Part shown: positions 9,047-17,466 of the stretch, piece after piece
How the letters are laid out: every line of letters begins with the position of its first letter
Position numbering within the stretch: position 1 is the stretch's first letter
Assembly (NCBI GenBank): GCA_031551885.1
Contig: JAVBMX010000010.1
Coordinates: 1-64,000, forward strand
From: Frigididesulfovibrio sp031551885
GTDB taxonomy: Bacteria > Desulfobacterota > Desulfovibrionia > Desulfovibrionales > Desulfovibrionaceae
Length of the DNA: 64,000 nucleotides
Direction of reading: 5' to 3'
Program-made: the position numbers and the translations under genes
The notes under the pieces: generated by a model
Told to the model about the DNA's origin: nothing
Database searches by the model: none
What the model saw: the letters and a program-made list of their open reading frames with translations, nothing else

Positions 9047-9319
9047 TTATTCGGCAGCTTTGGCCGCGTTCACGGCCTTGGTCAGCCGGGAAACTTTGCG
9101 GGCGGCATTTTTCCAATGGATCACGCCTTTACCGGCGGTTTTATCCAGAACGGAAACGGCCGCGGCCAGAGCTTCGGAAGCTTTGGCGGGGTTGTTTTCC
9201 AAAAGAGCCGAGCGCACGGACTTGACCACGTTTTTCACGCGGGTACGGGCGGCACGGTTGCGGGCGGCCTTCTTCAGGCTCTGCTTATGACGCTTGAGGG
9301 CGGATTTGTGGTTGGCCAA
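9047..9319 (-). CDS. rpsT: 30S ribosomal protein S20
   Basis: A 90-residue basic protein that opens MANHKSALKRHKQSLKKAARN, here cited in two parts (MANHKSALKR and HKQSLKKAARN), the hallmark of bacterial S20. S20 binds 16S rRNA at the bottom of the small subunit. Length and the three-helix pattern are normal for the family. GGAGG-like sequence (GGAATCC context) precedes the start. It is monocistronic, read leftward, with its own terminator. Confidence 0.98.
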   Translation of the reverse strand: MANHKSALKRHKQSLKKAARNRAARTRVKNVVKSVRSALLENNPAKASEALAAAVSVLDKTAGKGVIHWKNAARKVSRLTKAVNAAKAAE

Positions 9320-9567
9320 GGGATTCCTCCGAATCTTTTCCGAACGTTTTCAATAAATTACGGCTTTACATCCGCCCTGGGCGAAAGGCTGCCGGATGAA
9401 TGTCAAGCGCCTTGTGTAGTCTTTTAGGGAGTCACTGTCAATAGAAAAGACCAAGACCACGGTTCCATTTAAAAAGAGCCGCAAGCGCCGCCCCGCCGGG
9501 GATCGCGGCCAAGCATGCCGCAGACGCTTTCCTAAAATCTCCGGCGGGCGGGTCCGCCCAAACATCG

Positions 9568-9600
9568 GAAAAGGGGAGGTCAAAGCGACCTCCCCTTTTC
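9568..9600. terminator. adk terminator (symmetrical)
   Basis: A 14-bp perfect stem: GAAAAGGGGAGGTC (9568-9581) and GACCTCCCCTTTTC (9587-9600), with a 5-base loop. The A/T ends make it usable from both sides. It lies 47 bases downstream of adk. The rest of the 328-bp rpsT-adk gap (9320-9567) shows no gene and must hold the rpsT promoter, which I could not place. Confidence 0.85.
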
Positions 9601-9647
9601 CCGTTATGCTTCAAGGAACAGGAGAGCAATTTCAAGGTTTCTTTGAT

Positions 9648-10319
9648 CTAAGCAAGCTGGGCGAGCAGCGTGTCTTTGATCGAATCGATACTGCCTTCGC
9701 CGTTCAGCTCAATATATTTGGTCTTTCCCTTGGCGGCGAGATCTTTATAGAAGTACGCGGCGGCCAGGGTACCGGTCTTGGTGTCGTAGTAAATATCATG
9801 GCGCTTGTTGATGGCGGCCTCGTCCTGGTCGTCACCGCGGCAGGAAAGGTCGCCGCCGCAGACGCGACATCTGTCGCCGCACGGCACGATCATATCAATG
9901 AAGATGTTGTTGGGGTGGTTGTTGTCGTTCGCGCACAGCCGCCGACCCATGATCCGGTTTTTGGCGATTTCGCGCGGCAGCAAAATTTCGATCGTATAGT
10001 CCAGCTTCATGTCTGCGGCCTGGAGGGCGTCCCACAGTTTCTGGGCCTGAACCATGTTGCGGGGAAAGCCGTCAAGCAGCCAGCCGTTGGAACCTTTGGT
10101 CTTCAGGGTTTCCAGAACCATGGGGATGGTGATGTCGTCCGGCACCAGATCGCCGCGATCAATGTATTCCTTGGCCTTTTTGCCGAGTTCGGTGCCGCCG
10201 CCGATGTGCTCGCGGAAAATGGCGCCCGACTCGATGTGAGCCAGACTGTACTTCTGCTTCACCAGAGCCCCTTGGGTGCCCTTGCCGCTGCCGTTGGGGC
10301 CGAAAATAAGAATATTCAC
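9648..10319 (-). CDS. adk: adenylate kinase with Desulfovibrio-type metal site
   Basis: A 223-residue enzyme that converts AMP + ATP to 2 ADP in the cytoplasm. P-loop GPNGSGKGT at residues 7-15, AMP-site segment WLLDGFPRN near 80-88 and a long LID domain at 125-165. The LID carries Cys129, His135, Cys151 and Cys154. That is the Cys-X5-His-X15-Cys-X2-Cys metal site described for Desulfovibrio gigas adenylate kinase, which can hold zinc, cobalt or iron. Two more Cys (147, 160) lie alongside. The start is preceded by GGAGGA. The enzyme is read alone, leftward, and its presence in this form supports the Desulfovibrio assignment. Confidence 0.97.
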   Translation of the reverse strand: MNILIFGPNGSGKGTQGALVKQKYSLAHIESGAIFREHIGGGTELGKKAKEYIDRGDLVPDDITIPMVLETLKTKGSNGWLLDGFPRNMVQAQKLWDALQAADMKLDYTIEILLPREIAKNRIMGRRLCANDNNHPNNIFIDMIVPCGDRCRVCGGDLSCRGDDQDEAAINKRHDIYYDTKTGTLAAAYFYKDLAAKGKTKYIELNGEGSIDSIKDTLLAQLA

Positions 10320-10664
10320 GCGACGTCCTCCTCGTTAAATTGTTCACAAGCCATTAGCGCGAGCGGGCGGACCTGTCAATGCCGCAAGCCGGGATACTCC
10401 TCAGCGCTTCGCGCAGGCCTTCTCCGACCAATTCGGCATCGCGCAGAACACCGATAAAACAGAGGGATTCCCCATTGCGCGATCACGGTCGTTGCGCGAT
10501 CACCTCGCGAATCAGGTAAAGAGGCGCCTCTCGGCGCTTCTTCGCTCTTCCCAGGCACTGCGGGCCTCGTCCGTTTGCGCGAAGCACACGTACCGGGCAA
10601 ACTATTATATACACCACGCATACCGCCGCCCAGGAATTATTTTCTTCCCGAACGCTTTCTTTTT
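10320..10664. other. adk upstream region with a tandem 12-bp direct repeat
   Basis: No gene is seen. TTGCGCGATCAC occurs twice, at 10475-10486 and 10492-10503, 17 bases start to start, about 160 bases upstream of adk. The spacing suggests two protein sites on nearly the same face of the helix, but this is untested. A repeat of family A follows. Confidence 0.35.
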
Positions 10665-10791
10665 AGAGCAATTTCACTTTGAAATTGTCTATGGAACCAT
10701 ATTGCCGACAGGCTTCCGAACGAGCCCGCAAGCTGGTGTCCGCTTACGCGTCCACCAGCGCGGATGAACATTTTCAATGTCAATCTGCTCT
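10665..10791. repeat. dispersed repeat A, copy 2
   Basis: About 127 bp bounded by imperfect inverted ends (AGAGCAATTTCAC... and ...CAATCTGCTCT). It has the same internal blocks as the copy at 7697 (CTTCCGAACGA, CCCGCAAGC, GTGTC, GCTTACGC). There is no open frame. It ends 32 bases from the stop of the leftward ATP-grasp gene, so it lies in the 3' region of that operon. Confidence 0.65.
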
Positions 10792-10823
10792 AGAGGTATC
10801 GGGCGGCGATGTGGCGAGAGCCC

Positions 10824-13400
10824 TCACTGATAGCGGCCGTTCCTGAAGTCTTCGCGAAATTGATGCACCGCGCCCTCGGAGGTCATGAGCATGTCCATCT
10901 GCCGGGTGACCTGCAGCAGCCGGCCGAGTTGATCCAAGCATTCCATGGTTCGCTCACGGGGGTATTTTTGGAAACGGGACTTTACCCTGTCGCCGCGCAC
11001 GTCCACGTTGAACCCCAGGTCTTCCAACACCAGGCCGATGGCCCGGCAGCGCCTGGCCCGGCGCTCCTCGCCCGCGGCCCCGCCTTGGAAGCTGAACGAG
11101 ACGTAATTCTTACTCATTGTATTGCCGCAGTAAGCATCCAATACACTGTAGTGATAACCGACGCGCGAACTGAAGTTCACCCAGCGATCGGAGATGATCG
11201 CGTAACTTTTGTCGCCGAAACGCCCATCGCCGTCCTGCGGGTTGATCAACTGCCGCCCCATGACCGACATGAACCCGCCCATGTTCACCGGGCGGGGCCT
11301 GCGAAAAACCACGTCCGGGTGCAGCATGCCGCTCAACAAGGCTTTGAGCGGGGTGCAGACGATCTGCTCCGGGGTCACGGTCGAACTGCCCGGCTCGACC
11401 GTGGTGCCGTTGTCCAGATCGATGATGTGGAGATCGATGGGCAACGGAGCCTTGAGTTTCAAGGCGACCCCCCCGGCATCTGCGGCGGTGTCGCTGATCG
11501 AAAACATTTCGTGATAGGAAAGCTCGTGGGCGTAGCGCATCACATCATGCAGGCTTTTGCAGCCCGAAGGCGCGAACGAAGCCGCCTGCGGGTCGGTGAG
11601 ATGCAGCGGCAGAATCAACTCGGCCACGTCGCTCAACAGTTTGTATACCGGCGTGTTGTGCAGGCGCACGGGGTCCAAGTTCAGGCGCAGGGGGAGCAGT
11701 TCTTCCACCACGCCGTCGTAAACCCTGCCGGAGAACGCGTCCACGGTAACGACCCGGCCCGGCTGCAGGGTATCGAGAATGCCGGGCAGATTCAACACGG
11801 TGGGTACCCGATACTCCCGGCAGATGGTGGCCATGTGCCCGCTGATGCCGCCGGTTTCGGTCAGCACCGCCTGAGCGCGGTCCAGGACGACGGCGTATTC
11901 GGCGGACGAATGACGCGCCGCCAAAATGCCGCCCTTGGGGAAGTTCAGGAGGTCTTCCGTTGAGTGGGGCACAACCACGGGACCGTGCCCCACGCCGGGG
12001 TAGGCCACGTCGCCGCCCTCCAGAAGCAACGGATACCCTTCAAGCAACGGCGGCTTGGGGGCCGGGCCTCCGGCGGAAAGTACATCCAGGGGGCGGGACT
12101 GCAAGAGCACGAGAGCTCCGTCCTCGTCCTTGGCCCACTCGACGTCCTGGTGGCCGCCGTAATGCTTTTCCAGGTGCATAACCACCCGAGCCAACTCGGC
12201 CACTTCGGCGTCCGACAGGCAGAAGGCCTTCCGCTCTTCTTCGGGAACCGGATCGTCGTACATAGAGCCGTCAGGGCCGAGAATCAACCGGCGATCTTTC
12301 ATGCCCGCGCGCCGGCGCAGCGGCATGGGCGGGTTCCCACGGGTGAACACCCAGAGGTCCGGCGTGACCACGCCGTCCACCGCGTATTTGCCCAGGCCCC
12401 AGACTCCGTTGATCAGCATGGTGTCCGAGAGCAGGTTCACGGGATCATGAGAATAAGCCACGCCGCTGCTGCCGGCGTTGATCATCTCCAGGCAACCCAC
12501 GGCCATGGCGCTTTCGCTGAGGGGAATGCCCTGGTGCAGCCGATACAGGGTCGCCGAAGGCGTGAACAGGCCCGCCACCACCCTGCGCCAGCTTGCGGGA
12601 AGGTCTTCGCGCGGCACGTTGAGTTCCGTCTGGAACTGCCCGGCGAAACTTTTGTCGCCGTCTTCGGACCGCGCACTGCTGCGCACCGCCAAATGCAGAG
12701 GCTCATCACCGAAAACCGCGGTGCAGGTTTCCCGAAGGGCCTCCTCCAATTCCGGCGGCATGGGCGCCTGCTCCACAAGCGCACGCACCTCGGCAAGAAT
12801 CACGGCCAACGCTTCCCGGTCTTCGGAATCGACCCGCAGGAGCAGCTTTTCCACTTTCTCGCCCAGACCGTCATATTCCATAAACCGGTGAAAGGCCGCA
12901 ATGGTCACGGCAAAACCGCGCGGAATCGGCACACCGGCCATGCTGGCCATTTCCCCCAAGCCGGCGCACTTGCCCCCGACCCAGTCCACCATGGAAAGGT
13001 CCACTTCCGTGAGGGGGATGGTGTACCTGCGGCAGGCGTCGCCACATTCGGCCGCTTGGCCGATGAGCTTGTCGAGGCCGCTTTCGATGTCGTCCACAGT
13101 CCGGTTCAGTCCCCGGTGCGCCCCGGGGCGCATGGATTCCAGGCTCTCGGCCATGCGTCGGGTCAGACGCACGGCCTGCCTGGCCGTATGCCGCACATAC
13201 ACCGCGCCGAACAGACTTTTGCCGGTGAGTTTTTCTTCCAAATCCCCCAGCAGCTCACCCAAGGCGGCGTTGGCGTCGATGAGCTTGCGGAAGCGGGCGT
13301 AGCGCTTGCGAAACCCCTTCACCACGGCGACGTCGTTCTGCGAAACCGTATCCACGGGCCTGCGCGGCGAGAGCATACGTACGATCTTGTCCCACAGCAT
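10824..13400 (-). CDS. PEP-synthase-like ATP-grasp / phosphohistidine protein without the PEP barrel
   Basis: An 858-residue protein. Residues 135-445 match the ATP-binding (PPDK_N) domain of PEP synthase (VGGKCAGLGEM at 141-151, AVRSSARSEDG at 238-248, QDVEWAKD near 418). Residues 490-570 are the swivelling phosphohistidine domain, with the catalytic His522 in TGGISGHMATI. True PEP synthase and PPDK then carry a TIM barrel that binds pyruvate/PEP. Here residues 575-858 are instead an unrelated domain I do not recognise. The phosphoryl acceptor is therefore unknown, as in rifampin phosphotransferase-type relatives. The start lies 4 bases after the sigma-54 activator gene, so the two form one operon and probably one pathway. 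Enzyme-type call is firm, substrate is not. Confidence 0.8.
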   Translation of the reverse strand: MLWDKIVRMLSPRRPVDTVSQNDVAVVKGFRKRYARFRKLIDANAALGELLGDLEEKLTGKSLFGAVYVRHTARQAVRLTRRMAESLESMRPGAHRGLNRTVDDIESGLDKLIGQAAECGDACRRYTIPLTEVDLSMVDWVGGKCAGLGEMASMAGVPIPRGFAVTIAAFHRFMEYDGLGEKVEKLLLRVDSEDREALAVILAEVRALVEQAPMPPELEEALRETCTAVFGDEPLHLAVRSSARSEDGDKSFAGQFQTELNVPREDLPASWRRVVAGLFTPSATLYRLHQGIPLSESAMAVGCLEMINAGSSGVAYSHDPVNLLSDTMLINGVWGLGKYAVDGVVTPDLWVFTRGNPPMPLRRRAGMKDRRLILGPDGSMYDDPVPEEERKAFCLSDAEVAELARVVMHLEKHYGGHQDVEWAKDEDGALVLLQSRPLDVLSAGGPAPKPPLLEGYPLLLEGGDVAYPGVGHGPVVVPHSTEDLLNFPKGGILAARHSSAEYAVVLDRAQAVLTETGGISGHMATICREYRVPTVLNLPGILDTLQPGRVVTVDAFSGRVYDGVVEELLPLRLNLDPVRLHNTPVYKLLSDVAELILPLHLTDPQAASFAPSGCKSLHDVMRYAHELSYHEMFSISDTAADAGGVALKLKAPLPIDLHIIDLDNGTTVEPGSSTVTPEQIVCTPLKALLSGMLHPDVVFRRPRPVNMGGFMSVMGRQLINPQDGDGRFGDKSYAIISDRWVNFSSRVGYHYSVLDAYCGNTMSKNYVSFSFQGGAAGEERRARRCRAIGLVLEDLGFNVDVRGDRVKSRFQKYPRERTMECLDQLGRLLQVTRQMDMLMTSEGAVHQFREDFRNGRYQ

Positions 13401-13404
13401 ATGC

Positions 13405-15861
13405 CTACCTCGCCCCTTGCAGGATGTATCTGGTGCCCGGCCCGGCGCCTGTCTTTTTCAAAATGCCCAACTCCACCAATTCACGCAAATCATTTTGCGC
13501 CGTGCGCGACGATACCCCGCCGCCGGCGGCGGCTTCATACTCCGCCCTGCTGAACCCTCCGCGCCCGTTCAGCGCGGCCAACACCCTGGCTTGGCGCTCG
13601 TTCAGGCGTTCCCGGTCCACATCCGCCGCGGGGGGGGGGGCGGCGACCTCGTCTTCCGCCTTCCCGGCAACACTCACACGTGCTTTTTCCACGCCGCCGG
13701 GGGCGAAGTCCGGCGTTTCCTGTTCCAGCGTGATGTGCCGACGCAACAGGGTGTCCCCTTCGGCAAAGGCGACGGCTCGGGTCAGGCAGTTTTTGAACTC
13801 ACGCACGTTGCCCGGCCAGTCATGGGCGGCCATGAGTTCAAGGGCGCCCCGAGAAAGACGCATCTCGGTCCGGTTCATGCTTTGGGCGGCCTCGTGCAGG
13901 CAATAGGCCGCCAACTCGGGAAGATCTTCCTTGCGCTCCCGCAACGGGGGCGTCTCGATGGTGATGATGGCCAAGCGGTAAAACAAATCCTCACGGAAGC
14001 TGCCTTCTTTCACGCAATCGCGCAAATCCACGTTGGTCGCGGCCACCACCCGAGTGTTGAAGGGAATTTCCCGGTCCGTGCCCAACGGACGGATGCGCCG
14101 CACCGCCAAGGCCCGCAAGAGGGTTTGCTGCACTTTGAGGGAGGCGTTGGCGATTTCATCCAGCAGCAGCGTGCCGCCGTCGGCGGCCAGGAACGCGCCT
14201 TTGCGGTCGGTTTTGGCTTCGGTGAACGCGCCCTTGATGTGGCCGAAAAGCGAGTCCATCAGCAGGTTTTCGTCCAACGCGCCGCAATTGATGGAGACAA
14301 ACGGCCCGCCGGCGCGCGGCCCGGCGTTGTGAATCGCCTCGGCCACCAGCTCTTTTCCCGTGCCGGTTTCACCGAAAATCAACACATCCGTGCCCGCCTT
14401 CGCCGCCTTACGGACCTGCTCGCGCACCTCGCGCATCAGCCGCCCCGAACCGACCAGGCCGAACTCCTCCGTCACTTTCGGGCGCAGGGCCGTCTGCTGC
14501 AGATCCACGGGCAGGTTCGCCGTGGCGCTGTGCATGGCTTTGTTCATGCGCTCCAAATCGCTTTGCAAAACCATGGCCCGGGTCACCACGGAATTGGCCG
14601 CGGCCTGCAGCATCTGGTGTTCTTCACAGGTCGGACTCACGTGCAGGGCGGTCAGATCCCCGCCCGCGCCCATGTCCTCCAGTTGTAGGGCGACATCGCG
14701 CAACGGCCGGGAAATCCGCCGGCCCGCCCACACAACGACGCCCGCCAAAATCACCAAAGCCGTCGGGAGAAAAATGATAAAAGCGTTGGCTCCGCGTAAA
14801 AATATCGACAGCAGCAGCGACGAGGTCTCAAAAAAAGCAATGCCGGCCACCGGAACGGCCGGCTGCCCCTCGGCCGGGGCGAACCGCACCGGCGCCCAGC
14901 AGAGAAAGGCCGGGTACCCGGAATAGTCTTGCGAGTAGTGGGCGGCGGAGGTTTCCGATCCGCCGCTTTTGTCGTCGCGGATGTCGATGACCATGCGCCA
15001 GTAATCTTCATGCACGGCCCAGGGGCGGAAGGCGGCATCGTAGCCGGGGCGGGCGAAGTCGCCGGAATACCCGCCGCGTACGCTGCTGGGGAAGAAATCC
15101 TGCCCACCCGCTTCAAACAGAATCCACCCGCGCAGATCGAAAAAATAGGAGAGACGGCGATCTTCGTTGCGGGCCAACGCCTGAAGCGGCGAAGATGTAT
15201 CGCCGGCCCCGTAGAGCGTTTTATACAACGCGAACAAATCGACGCCCACGATCAGCACCCCGGCGCCGTCCTTCAAGGGAAGAGCCATACGGATGAGCGC
15301 TTTGCGCACCGGCTTGGGCGCCGGCTTGCCGGAGGGGTAATGCACCACAACGGCGGGCAGCAGCATGGCCCTGCTCGGGGTCAAACTCACGGAAGCCTGC
15401 TGCTGTAGACCGGCATACGGACCGGCAAGAGCTTCCTCGGCCGGAACCTCCCACATCTCTCCGCCATCGCGCAACAGGAGAAAACCGCCCGAATTCTCAT
15501 ACGCTACACCAATTTCAGCCACATAGGGCAAGCTTTCGCGAAATGCGTCATCCAGACTTTCGCGAACCTGTTGCACGGTTGGACTACCCAGATTCGCGAT
15601 CCGAAAAAGCCCGTTCCGCACCCCGGAAAAAACCTCTTCCACCTTGGATGCCTGGAGTCTGGCTTCTGCTTGCGGGAGAAGGGAAACAGCCTCACGCAAC
15701 GAGTCAGCCGCCACATGGTGCCCAAGCCAGATTCCGATCACTGCAAGGCATATTCCCACGGGCACAAAGAGCAGAGCCAGACGAAAACTCAAGCCGCGAT
15801 CCCTGAGGGGTCTGCCGAAGCTGGTACCCAAACGAGGGCGAAAATCCAAGCCCAGAGCCAT
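13405..15861 (-). CDS. membrane-bound Cache-type sigma-54 activator with winged-helix C-terminus
   Basis: An 818-residue regulator. Membrane helices at about 25-47 and 358-380 enclose a 310-residue periplasmic sensor of dCache type. A HAMP-like stretch follows. Residues 465-700 are an AAA+ sigma-54 activator domain: Walker A GETGTGKE at 497-504, Walker B LLLDE at 565-569. The sigma-54 contact loop reads GAFTEA (544-549) instead of GAFTGA. The usual Fis-type helix-turn-helix is missing. Residues 750-815 form a DeoR/FaeA-like winged helix (SSRTAQNDLRELVELGIL). Activators of this class melt sigma-54 promoters using ATP. One such promoter lies in the adjacent divergent gap, which makes the TauE/SafE operon the obvious target (inference). 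Confidence 0.88.
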   Translation of the reverse strand: MALGLDFRPRLGTSFGRPLRDRGLSFRLALLFVPVGICLAVIGIWLGHHVAADSLREAVSLLPQAEARLQASKVEEVFSGVRNGLFRIANLGSPTVQQVRESLDDAFRESLPYVAEIGVAYENSGGFLLLRDGGEMWEVPAEEALAGPYAGLQQQASVSLTPSRAMLLPAVVVHYPSGKPAPKPVRKALIRMALPLKDGAGVLIVGVDLFALYKTLYGAGDTSSPLQALARNEDRRLSYFFDLRGWILFEAGGQDFFPSSVRGGYSGDFARPGYDAAFRPWAVHEDYWRMVIDIRDDKSGGSETSAAHYSQDYSGYPAFLCWAPVRFAPAEGQPAVPVAGIAFFETSSLLLSIFLRGANAFIIFLPTALVILAGVVVWAGRRISRPLRDVALQLEDMGAGGDLTALHVSPTCEEHQMLQAAANSVVTRAMVLQSDLERMNKAMHSATANLPVDLQQTALRPKVTEEFGLVGSGRLMREVREQVRKAAKAGTDVLIFGETGTGKELVAEAIHNAGPRAGGPFVSINCGALDENLLMDSLFGHIKGAFTEAKTDRKGAFLAADGGTLLLDEIANASLKVQQTLLRALAVRRIRPLGTDREIPFNTRVVAATNVDLRDCVKEGSFREDLFYRLAIITIETPPLRERKEDLPELAAYCLHEAAQSMNRTEMRLSRGALELMAAHDWPGNVREFKNCLTRAVAFAEGDTLLRRHITLEQETPDFAPGGVEKARVSVAGKAEDEVAAPPPAADVDRERLNERQARVLAALNGRGGFSRAEYEAAAGGGVSSRTAQNDLRELVELGILKKTGAGPGTRYILQGAR

Positions 15862-15974
15862 ATTTCCTCCGTTGCACGATAAACGGGCCTTTTCACGAAG
15901 TCACGCAAACAATATCGGCTTGTTAGAAAAATCACAAGTAAAAATATCCGGTTGGTTATCGCGCAGACACGGCC

Positions 15975-15988
15975 GGCACGAAGTGTGC
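15975..15988 (+). promoter_or_regulatory. -24/-12 sigma-54 promoter for the TauE/SafE operon
   Basis: CGGCACGAAGTGTGCTT has the invariant GG (15975-15976) and GC (15987-15988) separated by exactly 10 bases, with the conserved CAC after GG and TG before GC. It lies 73 bases upstream of the first gene at 16061 and in the gap shared with a sigma-54 activator gene. No clear inverted-repeat enhancer site was found between 15862 and 15960. Confidence 0.8.
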
Positions 15989-16060
15989 TTTCCCTATCGA
16001 CAACAAACGACGCGCAGGGCGTCGACGACGAGACAACTTTGTGACGCAACGGAGGAACGT

Positions 16061-16360
16061 ATGAAACGGTTTAAGCGGCTCTTGCTTTTACTCACGACCA
16101 CGTGTCTGTGGGTATTGCCCGCCATGACGGCTTCCGCCGCCGGCGGGGGAGGCTCCCCCATCGTCATCGTGGCCGACACCAGAAAGCTCTCCGGAGTCAT
16201 GCATTGGTGGGCAAGCCAATACAACGACAGCCACATGATGTTCACCGTCATGACGGTCATCCTCATTCCCCTGGTGGGCTGTCTGTTCGGCCTGATCGCG
16301 GATGTGGTGATGAACTGGATCGGCATCGACCTTAAGAAGCGTTCCATTTCCGAACACTAA
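16061..16360 (+). CDS. small secreted/membrane protein, first gene of TauE operon
   Basis: A 99-residue protein with an N-terminal signal-like helix (LLLLLTTTCLWVLPAMTASAA) and one internal membrane helix (MFTVMTVILIPLVGCLFGLIA, residues 60-80), and a basic C-terminal tail. GGAGGA precedes the start by 5 bases. It is the first gene behind the sigma-54 promoter and is followed after 29 bases by the TauE/SafE exporter. It may be a small accessory subunit of that exporter (inference from position). No family was recognised. Confidence 0.75.
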   Translation: MKRFKRLLLLLTTTCLWVLPAMTASAAGGGGSPIVIVADTRKLSGVMHWWASQYNDSHMMFTVMTVILIPLVGCLFGLIADVVMNWIGIDLKKRSISEH

Positions 16361-16389
16361 TCGGGCAATAAGGATAAGGAGGAGACCTC

Positions 16390-17445
16390 ATGGATTGGCT
16401 CTATATCTTGATGCCCATCGCGGGCGTAAAAATTTTCTGGCCCGGCCTGATCATTCTCGGGGTCGGCGTCGGCATCATCGGCGGCTTTTTCGGCATGGGC
16501 GGGGCCTGGATGGTCACACCCGGCCTGAACATTCTGGGCTTTCCCATGGCGTTCGCCATCGGCACCGACATCGCCCACATGGCCGGAAAATCGTTGATTT
16601 CCACCATGCGTCACGGCAAGTTCGGCAACGTGGACTACAAACTCGGCATGATCATGCTCGTGGGCACGGTTGTCGGCTTCGAGGTCGGCGCCCAGATGGT
16701 CATGTGGCTTGAACGAATAGGAAGCGTTGAAAAAGTGGTGCGCTGGATCTACATCGCCCTGCTGATCTTCATTTCCTGGATGGTCTTTTATGATGTGCAC
16801 AAGCGCCGGCAAAAAGACAAGGCCGCCGCGGCCGCCGGCAAGACGCTCGACGGCAACGTCACGGGCGTAAACTGGGCAGCCGCTCTGCACAAGATCCACA
16901 TTCCGCCCATGGTGCACCTGACCGTTTCGGGCATCTACTGCTCCTTCTGGCTGCCGGTGTTCGTGAGCTTCTTCACCGGTTGGTTGGCGGGCATTCTGGG
17001 TATCGGCGGCGGCCTGATCCGCATGCCGGCCCTCATCTACATGGTCGGCTGCCCCACCCACGTGGCCGTGGGCACGGACCTGTTCGAAGTGATGATCTCC
17101 GGCCTCTACGGCGCGGCCACCTATACCTACAAGGGACGCACCGAGTTGGTCGCGGCCATGGTCATGCTGGTCGGCGCCTCCATCGGCGCGCAGGTCGGCG
17201 CCGTGGCGACCAAGTACATCAAGGGTTACGGCATCCGTATCGCCTTCGGCATCTGCGTCGTGGGCTGCATGGTCTCCATCCTCATGAAGCTGGTCCAGCC
17301 CTGGGTTCCGGACCTCAAGCCCTTCCTCGACGCTTCCGCGACCGTGCTGATTCTGGGTCTGGTTTCCGGTATGTCCATTTACATCTTCATCCGCATGGTC
17401 GCCGGTGTGCGCGACGAACTTGCGGCCAAGAAGGCCCGCGCTTAA
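16390..17445 (+). CDS. TauE/SafE-family membrane exporter
   Basis: A 351-residue inner-membrane protein with about eight helices in two related halves. Each half starts with the family signature: GGFFGMGGAWMVTPGLNILG near residue 31 and ILGIGGGLIRMPALIYMVGC near residue 203, each followed by VAVGTD/AIGTD. TauE/SafE proteins are linked to export of sulfite, sulfoacetate or related sulfur compounds, which suits a sulfur-respiring host. A cytoplasmic loop at 135-160 is Lys/Ala-rich. AAGGAGGAG lies just upstream. It is the second gene of a sigma-54-driven operon that ends with a sensor kinase. The actual substrate is unknown. Confidence 0.88.
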   Translation: MDWLYILMPIAGVKIFWPGLIILGVGVGIIGGFFGMGGAWMVTPGLNILGFPMAFAIGTDIAHMAGKSLISTMRHGKFGNVDYKLGMIMLVGTVVGFEVGAQMVMWLERIGSVEKVVRWIYIALLIFISWMVFYDVHKRRQKDKAAAAAGKTLDGNVTGVNWAAALHKIHIPPMVHLTVSGIYCSFWLPVFVSFFTGWLAGILGIGGGLIRMPALIYMVGCPTHVAVGTDLFEVMISGLYGAATYTYKGRTELVAAMVMLVGASIGAQVGAVATKYIKGYGIRIAFGICVVGCMVSILMKLVQPWVPDLKPFLDASATVLILGLVSGMSIYIFIRMVAGVRDELAAKKARA

Positions 17446-17466
17446 GCGGCATAAAAGGAGGAATAC

